Below are positions 61,101 through 64,000 of a stretch of DNA of 64,000 bases, piece after piece. This DNA is from JAYODW01 sp038116745 (GTDB lineage Bacteria > Pseudomonadota > Gammaproteobacteria > Ga0077536): contig JAYODW010000022.1 in the NCBI GenBank assembly GCA_038116745.1, positions 1-64,000 on the forward strand, in the 5' to 3' direction. The notes under the pieces are model-generated. The model was not told the DNA's origin. It saw only the letters and a program-made list of their open reading frames with translations, and searched no databases. Made by a program: the position numbers and the translations under genes. Position 1 is the first letter of the stretch, and every line of letters starts with the position of its first letter.

Positions 61101-64000
61101 GAGCTCGAGGTCGTCGATCTCGTCTCCAAATCGGCCACGCTGAGCGCGGTGGTCGGCGAAGACAGCGGTCGCGGCGGAGACAGTACAGAGGACACGCGCG
61201 AGGTCGACTCCGACTCGCTGGTCTACGTTGAAAACGCGAACGTCAATATCGATGGTGGTGCCGGCTTCGACTCGGTCAGCATCGTCGGCACGGTGTTGAG
61301 CGACACTTTTTACGTTTTCACAGAAATCGACCCTGTGACCAAGGACAAAGTGCAGAGAATCATCGGCTCCGGCGTCAAGCTGCAGTCTCTGCTCAACATC
61401 GAACGACTGCAGCTGCTTACCGGCGGCGGTGATGACACTGTTTATCTGTATGGCGTTGACCTCGGCACCATCGGCGATCTGGTCATCAAGGGGGGTTCCG
61501 GCAGCGACACCATTATCCTCGGCGGCCCTGCAGTCGATATTGTTCAGCGCTACCCGAGCAACTCGGACATTTTCTATACCACCGTGGAGGGCTACAAAGT
61601 TGCCGAGGATGCGGATGGTGTTTTCGTACCCGTTTACCGCCTCGATGGCCTGCCCTTCTATGAGGTCCAGAATACCGGACGAGTGGCGCCTTTCGTCGTC
61701 AACAATCCCGCACGGTCCCGTACCACGACCATGCTGGCGTCCTATGACATCGCGAATTTCGTCTCCCCGGTCATTCTCGAAGGCGGCGGTGGCTACGATC
61801 AGATCATCGTCAATCTTGACCAGACACCGCTGCGGCTTGGCACCACCAGCCTGGAAAAGAAGAGCGTCACGCTGGACCGCAGCAAGGTCACTCTTCAGCC
61901 GGGCGCGGGAGACCTTTCAGAAACCCTGTTGAGCGCCAGCGGTCCCGCGGCCGAGGACGCCACAGACCTCCTCTACGATGTCATCACCAATTATGTCCGC
62001 TTCGTGGATCGTTACGATGACAACACGCTGCTGGACGATCTGCAGCGTGACGGCGGAGATGTGTTTGTCCCGGCCGGCGCAAGCTTTTTCACTATCCAGA
62101 GCACGGTGGACGAGAACAACAATGAACTCACCGCGCGCGCGCAGCTGGAGCAGTTCGCGGACGATTTCAATCTAACCCTAAGCTGGACCAAAATTGCTGA
62201 TCCTGACCCAAGTCGAGCCGCGCGCGGAGAAGAGCTCTGGGAGCTCGTCAAAATAACCGACCAGCTCGGCGGCGATATTGCTTTCACGGCGCAGCACGCC
62301 GAGACAAAACTGTTCAAGGGCTCCCAAGTCCTGGTTTACAAAGACCTTACTGCGGTCAATTTCGCCACGGCGGCCCCCTTGCGCGCGAACTTCGCACCAG
62401 GCGCGCTGAGCGAGCTCACCACTAACGAGTCAGAACTTTTTGCCTTCATCGGGGAAGAAGCAACGCAGCCACCACCCCCGAAGATCTTTTTTCAAAAATG
62501 GGCTTCTGTCGGCTTCGACTACAGCGCGGCCACGGCAGAGACGGCCCTCACCATTGATAGCGCTGCATTTGACGGCAAGGTGGCCGTCACGGGCAGCGCT
62601 AAAGGTGACGCGTTCACGATCCTGAGCGCCGGCGGCGAGGTGGTCATCCACGCCGGTGGCGGCGATGACGAGATAACCATCGGCGGCAGCGCGCCTATCG
62701 CAGATGATGGCGGCAGCCTCTTCCTGTTCGGCGAGGATGGCGACGACACCATCACGCTTGACGACAGGGCCCGTACTGCCGACAGCGCACTTACGCTCGA
62801 AAAGAAAATCCTGGAACACAGCAGTGGTCTGGAGCGTCTGAGTCGGATCACCGACGTGCTCGGGATCGGGGAAGGCGCGGCAATCACCGCCGCCGAAAAC
62901 CAGGCAATGGAAGCCGCCCTCGAGCTCGCCGCGGTGCCTTACGGACAGGCGGCGATGCAGGTAGACCCCGCGGATCTTGAGGCCTACCGGGACTACGCGG
63001 CGCAAAGGGAGCTCGAAGCGCTGCAGCAGGCTGTCGCCGGCCTCGCCACCCTGCTCGAGGAAGAAGTCGACGAGGCGGTGCAACTGCTTGTCGATATCGA
63101 CCAGGCTGCGCTTGAAAATCAGGCCGCGCTCTACGCACGCGCACGTCTATACGAGGGCGATGACAGGCAGTGGCTGCGCGACCAGGTGCTGCAGCGGATC
63201 TCGGCACAGGTAGGCAAGTACGGCAACGTCATCGAGGAGAACAACGGGGTCACGACCTACCTCAAATATCGAGACTACGACTACAAGCTCTTCCGTGGCT
63301 GGCGTATTGACTGGCCAACCAGTAACGCCATCAGCTCCTTCTACAGCGTCAAGGACGGCTTGACCAAGATTGCTGCGTTTTTCCGCAACCCGAACGCGGA
63401 GTTCGACAAATACGGATACAGCGGCGTGTCCAACAGCAATGTCGCGAAACGCTACTTCGATAACATCAACAGTCTGCTCAAGAACGGCCTCTATGACGCT
63501 CTCAGCAAGGCCAAGGCCAGCCCGACCGGCGTCTACACGATGGGCGGCGGCAAGCTCGACGGCGATGAATACATGTGGCTCGAGCTCCACACCACTAACG
63601 CGAAAAACTGGGACAACACCGTCGCGCTCGCGCAGATTTACGACGAAGCAGTAGAGAAATACATCGGCACCAGGGGGATTTACGCCTCGCAGCTCATCGA
63701 ACGGGGATACAGCACCGATCAGCTCAATACCCTTTTCAGCGCGCTCGAGGACAATCCGGCCATTCTGGGCTTCGAGTGGGATACGAAAGAAGCCGGCATT
63801 GATGACATCACCACCGATTTCCGCAATGAGCTCGGCAGCGTCAGCAAGCAGCAGGGTGTTCCGATCGGAGACGTCCTCGCCGGTCTCGGCCGGGCCTATG
63901 AACCCCTGGCGCAATCCACCAAGGACAAGAAAAACGCCTTTGAGACAGTTTTTGAGCCGAGTTATCTCAGTCGGATAACCACCCTTTCCAACGCGATCAA
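40188..64000 (+). CDS. Giant RTX-type surface protein with LEPR-XLL and DUF4347 domains, 3' end outside window
   Basis: One uninterrupted frame of 7,937 codons that runs past the right edge. It starts at the ATG at 40188 after CGGAG. In order it has a basic N terminus with LEPRLLLSAD (residues 42-51), a DUF4347 domain (~251-389), RTX nonapeptide blocks near residues 652-706, 1535-1630, 2555-2646 and 5600-5724, a HExxHxxGxxH metalloprotease-like signature at 3047-3057, helical segments (~3440-3840), long beta-rich regions and several series of ~100-aa modules (51.8-53.0 and 57.8-59.7 kb). It is acidic and very poor in Cys. Nothing resembles a membrane anchor. Type I secretion by the adjacent TolC channel and a surface/adhesin role are inferred. 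Real size is unknown. Confidence 0.93.
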   Translation, partial: MPPVFARLLQSRRDRLRMRERAAKIRDLIRHRRRERFTFEPLEPRLLLSADLPLLPTAAATSIEIDALPSIELHLDADYATSFELGTSSSGALPDSPDAAPPAKPTDYQSAAVAVDEDAVDLGDDPSRDAAASGQGDADTDASSAPASEEEIEAARLAAQGALLVQHAAGDQLIVIDRSVVGWEDLAAQMLGQDVAGSLEETVLEHSGARVAVGTAEVAPTGDGADSEPALQDALADPSSAIATSTAAQQPGPVTVVVLDSEVDGIEQIEEILAEYQGLSAVHILSHGAVGFIRLGSSTLNAQRLEEERARIEGWGKALSPNGDLLLYGCDVAAGSAGVSFVERLGEYTGADVAASTDATGAETLGGDWALEYSTGVIETPSLKLDYEGLFLDYKLEGSQEADIFIIASAAAALKSGERYTDLASSDTLRLEGKEGNDIFYFNSLWNPNSVTVDGGTGANALNFGKLTSDITIKSSQEGKVESVKAQGKTLTVKNADIIKGSNGSTTLDYSKYAGGGLQFTISLTDATEKKAYEAEIKVTVRKLTVDGPGDTLVTAYDVNNIVGSKADDYFVFSQGTSVADVKGLIDGREGRNELDVSLTSKRLFVALKDDSTLVPVPQTATIIGTSLSVINIQSIRAPENPKNLLNASVPNEIRGNASENTLIGGNRTDDLSGGVGSDTLQGNKGKDFLSGGPGKDILEGGEGDDNYKFSLEDFKSGQQLEIAENRDFIRETLGTAGGTDTLDFTALDPGANLKLSVVLSTVRDNSQDSAAVSVYLNSQGSADLSTSLFASDETGDAPGPVKNIEELRVKSGTYNLTLVETWSWLNPFVIDTADQGSSKINADFSGVSADTDLKFVIGKEGKVTVYRAKPNGFGYFEIDNTSKFRPITLSHVHNLTGGPGNNVFEFEDGGTISGDLTLGSAEQAASKRNYLIYRGNDTFLNLGSTKVEATQARKETLQINAQNAGVLPTQERWLYELPKGASRLSTLPIPDAATLSDKFFTGDSFVPISIDSQDRTFDTTTSEQRLYGKLKSSIAPWASFTLDLVLANQRPELLRELQGDNPAASSADLTTALLVQYSDYGPIPSDYRNVKYSLPDVWAYHALQMKPVPNKANQWNISASGASAPEFIYFSDTAAYKTDSQNPGLFKDNLAKALGINSADLTVTAFGNQTWVVEFSGEKAQDYSKKLLNLKPAALYKVVAKKAELPKGNGPGAPRVLAGANPEATPTGKDETYELVLPDPDTGFTLKFDFADNFGKVHTVEAVVPSAASPYKLQSIVQTAVTSVLDQYEAEIKKNTKNSLNSIVLRTLADIEEKSIRDVANVLDADPAILVSGAGTERLPWAMTFGNLGEISGLSLEIDVPNKTEIPAQKGSGVEGNIKTTHAVTSVFANKKARIHGVPGNNQTIVDTADAKVSAKLQNGQLSITSPKPLDIHEGQYFKFGAPQSPFKELVDSEIYQVGSVSHRQNLTPDSDGDYETTLEILDANGLKTALNLVPGTALEFKLLSVPQIVGGFGTDRLIAKSEVNPDSYFGFVMDGGPEADLIIGGPGSDLLLGSTSNDILFGDPSAGEGGGDVLKGGPDSDYLAGLGGNDYLFGEGAADFLAGGEGSDQLIGGAGDDTFILASVGNGQTDDFDVLDGGGGEDNYILGGNWGVVAVEESGSGYSTIDLTPQSGSYVHILSDFTLFSTAGWLNNETTRSTLFTPATPAEGNTTVATFEQVATFSTALNSLGQPTPIQDGLAKASPGVMRTDWGFGFAQSAEGEKKSTFNRTPNPDAVLTALGKPQFVDNKIQTLRFKLLLNRGSTDFVLNVVLPNADLSFDDGLLQKYLERALIEAAKGAGIPGLQQPYSLARHSSLTTLLKQELGLSVSVNNDGKLVITLTADQTKDSDGQLKTARIDLVVDGHNTVSATRSNLSRIGEIKLGDGAQYFVIGNDYWEPSGISSYFSVANIAQGTPLGGFLDDFERTSPSLKVDTHDAVEDGNPLVLDFRAVNYELYFEFSPIKESLLSNADGKVKLTVWVVNDGEVPVAGLGTTYYNRRLVFSEVDANTVIYGGNFKNTFNFKANNIGSPTYEGQLIGGGAGGLGGMFQLPGRFFPDKLFNTADFAINAITSFDAKSLAEAYTLVANDLSYEPSLLRTVVPLNVNYVNMEKLANPGPASTKENLFQLLSGNVVGPAIDFAHGKLLSLFGGAGTSGTSGLGGDASGFSDANLGSITVRSGINLVRGNDYHPLKDQKSTNPTALLTSGADTISIGDRARDLIAPGVHVLAGGSGGDTYEFNVPYWNFALVLDNVDTLELDFATDTLDAIAGSILPSDTMDFSAIKSDMDFAVLRFDAESEFAEKLYETIKNTPLSALPIPDFGTGISIVLASTSAAEEVENSFGELLDNSGSVFRGFFDNKNAGSRDILNADGTLNWENLWIRAATGGIAIGIGIENIVGSKGANTFYFIDGGELSGSVQPGHGGSMKLDYSYFNDSPVEVDLGAGQDEDVIPSFENFLEIFPEDDEGKDAKTQLLDWGIGEIVFETMKTFFPGVTWQFGSATGLGNGNYGIGVGGDVQGSAGPDLLTGNLSGNKLFGGAGHDQLNGGVGSDLLFGEEDNDFLDGGSDNDLLYDTAGLNVLLGGEGNDTIAGSGGTSWIDGGGGEDDELRPLGTSGSLYVLAAAGFGLRSVDPTKATLSEASIPTLPTALELRSSDLTPTRFSQTISAEQGTSFELQLGLFDAVKGKYLATDSITVTNDPEADAQTIKSALEKTFEGILKPDITVTKQSEDGSSTTSKWAVDYAFNTEGLQFLVGDKVEKISLKATNPVSETWPDLTGDVPADVMAASLPQSGVFFLDDDTKQYIEIDPTELKPLTGQEVVTRYDLYLDGKDVVDFGKGYGADNIVLGQFEESTRTQTLTYKNSEGQPILVLNVVGLEKQVTRTDLVFNQDVPPLLAAAQTVGTGTPTPLTQDVLNSFVEAAKTFWIDSTPHQNAKAAYAERLAEFSFIVADLEDTRLAFTSGNIVVIDATAAGYGWYVDVDTTTATEFAPQTPEVANHYDLWSAINHELLHALGSPHSDETGALMADTLAPGTRPHFPGGPSVPLDEAWNGALHRALSDEAAFREGLTEFVAWASGIADDVRNFLDGPAPLPFIDVDLDAVLDTAADKVQSRIEEEIRDGLLALFDQKSEVSAQDFLAYAASRDGLDIRNAGNLKTFQVDLEIDKVETDLTLNLDFLKRLGIDLTSFVDIEQSEPLHLEAGFDLRFEFGLDDDNHFYIEDPSLVARVTAEHRDPLDVSIAIGPAAVGIEQGTIFVEMGVLLPASGRATLQPDGTLDTSGLSLAAPRFDPQSSWEIDLPFAFQGALSDALGDIGRLFGEFNRSASQIPNIEDLSLGTFLAGIPSNLTFEGDGLSNLSLIDVSLDQALEGIKSALKSAIAPGGAAYSKIPFVNKSAIELLGEDSGDLVQGIIDAIDTVQKNLSDINALELDLNSEINRVLKLNLDLNQFSAVQRLNLQDVSSGQFRLQFGEGVEAKTDLIDFDSDIEALAATIEERLAAVTGDFGVMVRPDENATGQLRLIFSAPGTANVPAVAVVDSTLTGGGVDVGVTIEPVELFDLKSTYRTLTSISSALNGQTSNDEIAVAMARTSYSSLFNSLQTDRNISAAHEQLRLLGLDYSATDREIVTALAQSDANQEFNAALADRQTVAAQGEAFTSAVLLLRSINLGPDSTPEDIAQFYDTSEMESAANSARDSFLSPESTATERQIAQIELSALGIRAGTNSTETSLNTAISELVDVAQKIEDAENALALLHAASAEAREAVERLLALGADSSSSDADIAFALVSPERFTRIVDLRDLTSNYLTGSIKAGLESLDEVSEARVTAGTGTAAGPWTVRYTLAAGATGKLESSWNNVVFVGDVVDLGDNAFEQQLYLSDSFDVTFGATGFSIGNQTGAEALAAELTLRPDIAVSTVSSGQGTATNPWRIEYTTETGTLAPDAFLDSNNTNVSLSDRAVLHSTYAQTLELAPGSSVVSLAYGEQRLLVSVPDRYAQTLSVDSGALRFDISWGDTSATIDPSDAVKELQEFLSQQRQEITDVEVIEMVPGESWQISYTRTQAPLSHLLTEGDDTVQIGDRVETNGAFSQTVSYDPSRESFEVRWGTKRGTINTVDAANELLAFLQAQDAAITEVQVSEPAAGELSISYQDTLGALTGVSIPQSETKAAATTAAVQDKGAALGAAIAEALGQLGALDTVEVTGTGSAADPWRVVYRTAAFSGISADATGEPEGLRAIAADMQVRAPPELLNTTYLQSLSLADFFALSLGSEDTEVGVSIDRAAINDAADAITRLTAISSDLSASSTDGDLARALIDNAGERDTYESLKNDRDILRHYDHVKNIDLEYTDSVFDIRFNLEKAFAGDYDLNFDLEDLPGLGEFLTQGDVIALELETDGKVHVDADFDLDLNFTLDLSSLGDPSMLIYDDSQITFNRFIVETLEPVNARGALLVGGVKVLELGITGATATADLTGSISLTDGGEDQAHPISALIDDASLWNVDLIGDIEADLPLYFPTATYPMGGTETDRNEDGIPDNVLHVDGQFRGANDYDLNFYAPDLFSFQDLFAALKDPKVLLKGLTGFFDGINDIAEGLSEADVPLIGSEPFEDLQEKIRDIERFVMGVRNDTPFVVDEARINDVTYADGALGGWLQKQIENGVDDIFKEVLEEIRKALYEGLKDFDSDLFRFVVPVFDTDGQPKFDAAGNILTKVPKDAKDVQLVLNGSTLTFNVMFEGILVGEKLTAARTLEEDRYLADGTLLAAGTTVPEGTILPGLLPIDFNAGIPGFNLEVDADLNAQISYLMGIGLGVSPQDFVFLDTSGINAAGEEISVTVDASLTPGSTAKGVLGFLTVDLEDVNPGGSGIHGHLGFDIADIGNPDGRLKLGESLDIRLAADAIVDADILVKVAASLGDLPLPSVSTTVLYDHILSGSVSLKGGADFVIGSPTIVLQDVSLDVGTVFGSFLNDTLDVISDIVTPFKPVVELLTEAIDMGIQEFSLIDLAYLRLPASTVDSAKRILEIIKDTIEFIDQLSDLSDGGIINFGTFTLGGSSLGKDAGATSANDVALAGADTSSLSPSQQKALAGPDTSGAPDSKTAGTSSNAGSGTTQKRPLPKKRFSMPILEDPASFLDFLLDKAPVDLFYYDLPDIDLLFKYRATYPVFPGLNAGLGGRIGASTNFDIGFDTSGFSQWRATWDPELGYDDPAKYNWEDIGLIFNGFYLDDHGFENTPEDQPEVTLTAAIVASASVGIGGLVEAGVRGGIEALIELDLNDTVSFGEDPDALPLGDGKLYGEELLKRIGQGPDCLFDWSGTLTAFLEAYFWVGINMGFTEITLFEAAERFIEEVIADFNYECVLDRPDDIADLNLQTDELLLRYLGGDDQGPQNYIVTSAVGDDTLTLASLEDRGLIDAEFYDSTSIKALQAELDQLRLSLQSADNKDVIVVSTGGLAEIFIASEVKSIRAEGTPLMDMFDFQGVNGRIETITLNTQGGNDIILMSADENSAPLAALSVDSGEGDDFIRIDPGLFAASTGTAYTIAGGKGNDRIRLLINEDDTPGESSERLAYSGVLIRGNEGDDTLFGHNGEERIEGGEGNDRIIAYRGDDVLIGGLGDDFIAGGFGNDTIWGDLENDVSSGGQDKVYAGGGDDTVHGGGEDDQLFGETGKDTIFGDDGDDQIRGGLGDDDLYGGAGDDVASWEAGGIGLAAKYDAVAEGDGQDTFSGGSGEDQLSMLGYILDAQAFYDDPDNYVVDDAFADLIRIGTEADTDDEGKQRASVSWTHGTRPAVQMNLGEVEGLRFDAGLGADDILIQDIQYTALTNIRASSGEEQAVIDELRPARDTDGVSQGQDLKIDGAVGDTFSIRIGAYGEPTGAIEIAGENGIVDHQTTALRIEEALRQLLGNNELSVSFDTKLVKTVNDKGETVTSPEAGPRGYVVRDMGVVTDQLLVESAELTLETRTLQTLGLSGPSGGTLRLALGAGGAETDNITLVDDGAGAVETTATAQAIQQALSKLAGLEVVSVSYEGALNAYLVAGLPADTPLLSLSNNDLSAGVTLSSAAFAQELTLDALPGQSLRLRFGETGTAAGAVTIAEPTKTAGHIANALNALGGFSGLSVSYVEPTGTDIFGNALPGAYFVTGFTAQQSALEMVSAETDTTPVSGTSSVTQQLFITGQAGESFYLQFGADGKRSDAIELAIDESGEAVQITADDLLDVQGLLTALQERRDLVSVLVWEAATEEQQDVIDDTSGAAPSQDQITALLAALNKVISDDSVYDKERFAGVQLRPETAALRAQVPEDGRVRLLNRLLLEDRFDAIRKSTSGGVDTEASAAAIEQALQALPGGDSALVVFDETLSAYVVTGLDGATHGLIVTADDSAIPAASRVEVLRHITLNGPPHQDFRLRFGPGGLATAAIRIDETKAVTADRLATALQGATGNTAVTVSWESTLGEYVIAGLEAPGDSIALAAADPGIVFERSIGNELFRIFRSTGDGAIDRVIVEGEDGVTGEDDYRVRSTNALALDGTAKPAMRFELLDGGVTETGDLTSYVIIDVFGLERPDYLRLNTLGGADTLDASSVGEGIVAELVLDGGAQDDTILGSRLSDISDVIIGGAGSDRVTGGVGEDQFFEWTDDPTADANLPGDKDTLIERRDADFELTDKSLVIDDIALHDQYGREEESFAKIFEGVELYGRSGANRFTVYNWSESGLLDGYKGGDTYILEAPPSALGQQFLDIRDTGASGIDRLTYKGLNDAANGDTIQLDTVYDLNRIEDGDPVFSESRWTEFGNPGDGLIIAHFDPTQSGYGAKSPDDEEAMLAVTASSLSRGDHFQVINYFTVEEVTVFAGAGNDRIISDSTSTKIDIFGNAGDDEFYIGSVLKTEDVLIEGQIVTVVKEITQGANFNGTRYFGGDDDDYFEVNHNIADIDLFGDNGDDVFLIKALLTLDEELEVVDLVSKSATLSAVVGEDSGRGGDSTEDTREVDSDSLVYVENANVNIDGGAGFDSVSIVGTVLSDTFYVFTEIDPVTKDKVQRIIGSGVKLQSLLNIERLQLLTGGGDDTVYLYGVDLGTIGDLVIKGGSGSDTIILGGPAVDIVQRYPSNSDIFYTTVEGYKVAEDADGVFVPVYRLDGLPFYEVQNTGRVAPFVVNNPARSRTTTMLASYDIANFVSPVILEGGGGYDQIIVNLDQTPLRLGTTSLEKKSVTLDRSKVTLQPGAGDLSETLLSASGPAAEDATDLLYDVITNYVRFVDRYDDNTLLDDLQRDGGDVFVPAGASFFTIQSTVDENNNELTARAQLEQFADDFNLTLSWTKIADPDPSRAARGEELWELVKITDQLGGDIAFTAQHAETKLFKGSQVLVYKDLTAVNFATAAPLRANFAPGALSELTTNESELFAFIGEEATQPPPPKIFFQKWASVGFDYSAATAETALTIDSAAFDGKVAVTGSAKGDAFTILSAGGEVVIHAGGGDDEITIGGSAPIADDGGSLFLFGEDGDDTITLDDRARTADSALTLEKKILEHSSGLERLSRITDVLGIGEGAAITAAENQAMEAALELAAVPYGQAAMQVDPADLEAYRDYAAQRELEALQQAVAGLATLLEEEVDEAVQLLVDIDQAALENQAALYARARLYEGDDRQWLRDQVLQRISAQVGKYGNVIEENNGVTTYLKYRDYDYKLFRGWRIDWPTSNAISSFYSVKDGLTKIAAFFRNPNAEFDKYGYSGVSNSNVAKRYFDNINSLLKNGLYDALSKAKASPTGVYTMGGGKLDGDEYMWLELHTTNAKNWDNTVALAQIYDEAVEKYIGTRGIYASQLIERGYSTDQLNTLFSALEDNPAILGFEWDTKEAGIDDITTDFRNELGSVSKQQGVPIGDVLAGLGRAYEPLAQSTKDKKNAFETVFEPSYLSRITTLSNAI
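40311..40340 (+). other. LEPR-XLL N-terminal motif of giant protein
   Basis: LEPRLLLSAD at residues 42-51, after the basic stretch RHRRRERFTFEP. The motif LEPR-x-LL-S-A is a known N-terminal tag of very large bacterial surface proteins; its function is not settled. Confidence 0.85.
40938..41355 (+). other. DUF4347 domain in giant protein
   Basis: Residues ~251-389. It holds VHILSHGAVGFIRLGSSTL with His287 and LLLYGCDVAAGSAG with Cys330, followed by TGADVAASTDATGAETLGGDW, the usual DUF4347 ending. Strand order and the SHG/GC pair resemble caspase-like (clan CD) peptidase folds. Confidence 0.8.
42141..42305 (+). repeat. RTX nonapeptide block 1
   Basis: About five to six GGxGxDxLx-type units (SGGVGSDTLQG, SGGPGKDILEGG) forming a calcium-binding beta roll inside the giant protein, residues ~652-706. 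Confidence 0.85.
44790..45078 (+). repeat. RTX nonapeptide block 2
   Basis: About ten GGxGxDxLx-type units, such as IGGPGSDLLLG, AGLGGNDYLFG and IGGAGDDTFILA, residues ~1535-1630. Typical calcium-binding roll. Confidence 0.88.
47850..48125 (+). repeat. RTX nonapeptide block 3
   Basis: Units such as FGGAGHDQLNGGVGSDLLFG and LGGEGNDTIAGSG, residues ~2555-2646, in the AT-richer part of the gene. Confidence 0.87.
49017..49416 (+). other. Metalloprotease-like segment of giant protein
   Basis: HELLHALGSPH at residues 3047-3057 matches the metzincin zinc signature HExxHxxGxxH. A Met follows eight residues later (LMADTLAPGTR, Met3065), the usual site of the Met-turn. All three His and the Glu are present. 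The preceding segment GYGWYVDVDTT fits the strand region seen in related giant proteins. Confidence 0.75.
51765..52990 (+). repeat. Tandem ~100-residue modules, first series
   Basis: Repeating pattern of a strand pair (for example SGALRFDISWGDTSATI, SFEVRWGTKRGTINT), a helix with ELQEFLSQQ- or ELLAFLQAQ-type sequence, then a closing strand (WQISYTRT, ELSISYQDTL). About four copies, diverged at the protein level. Confidence 0.7.
56985..57360 (+). repeat. RTX nonapeptide block 4
   Basis: The largest block, about 13 units including IGGLGDDFIAGGFGNDTIWG and FGETGKDTIFGDDGDDQIRG, residues ~5600-5724. Canonical calcium-binding repeats. Confidence 0.92.
57830..59690 (+). repeat. Tandem ~100-residue modules, second series
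   Basis: The strand motif recurs at 57849 (FSIRIGAYG), 58188 (LRLALGAGG), 58491 (LRLRFGETG), 58803 (FYLQFGADG) and 59466 (FRLRFGPGG), spaced 303-339 bases (the last gap is about double). Each is followed by a helix (IQQALSKL, IANALNALG) and a strand ending in YxVxGL. Confidence 0.78.

Overview
The window looks like a high-GC gammaproteobacterial chromosome. The evidence is a dnaX gene with the short 4.5S SRP RNA gene beside it, a tamA-tamB pair, glutathionylspermidine synthetase/amidase, a Wsp-type chemosensory operon, and a TolC/RTX secretion locus. The species cannot be fixed from the sequence, and nothing here is clearly phage or transposon.

Layout. 1-1.3 kb: dnaX (cut by the left edge) and ffs. 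1.5-7.3 kb: a HyuA/HyuB ATP-dependent hydantoinase/oxoprolinase pair, convergent with a bifunctional glutathionylspermidine synthetase/amidase. 7.5-12.3 kb: a minus-strand five-gene cluster. In transcription order it encodes a tyrosine-phosphatase-like protein, a free-standing phosphohistidine swivel domain of the PEP-utilising family, a 516-aa protein I do not recognise, a small winged-helix-like protein and an SDR dehydrogenase. 12.4-16.5 kb: an alpha/beta hydrolase, an exported cyclase-family hydrolase, an atypical kinase, a SET-domain protein and a second SDR. 16.5-26.4 kb: a complete Wsp-order operon (MCP, CheW, CheR-TPR, CheW, CheA-receiver hybrid, CheB). It ends in a receiver-PP2C phosphatase where WspR (a diguanylate cyclase) would normally be. 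A Ser/Thr kinase gene diverges from it. 27.7-34.2 kb: tamB, tamA and a TauD-like dioxygenase. 34.5-35.1 kb: a cupin.

35.3-38.4 kb is a compact selenium locus. It holds an FAD-oxidoreductase-SelD fusion, a bidirectional terminator, a peroxiredoxin-like gene interrupted by one in-frame UGA, and tRNA-Sec (UCA anticodon, encoded CCA). The UGA lies in a UPYC redox motif and is followed by a bacterial SECIS-like hairpin, so I read it as selenocysteine and treat the gene as intact.

38.7-64 kb is a TolC-family secretion channel followed by one uninterrupted reading frame of more than 7,900 codons that runs off the right edge. This giant protein has an N-terminal LEPR-XLL motif, a DUF4347 domain with a His/Cys pair, several RTX calcium-binding repeat blocks, an embedded HExxHxxGxxH metalloprotease signature and tandem ~100-aa modules. 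It is most likely a surface-attached or secreted type I substrate.

The features most worth following up are the unannotatable selenoprotein with its linked tRNA-Sec and SelD, the Wsp-like array rewired to a protein phosphatase output with a triple-Hpt kinase, and the orphan phosphohistidine-swivel cluster.
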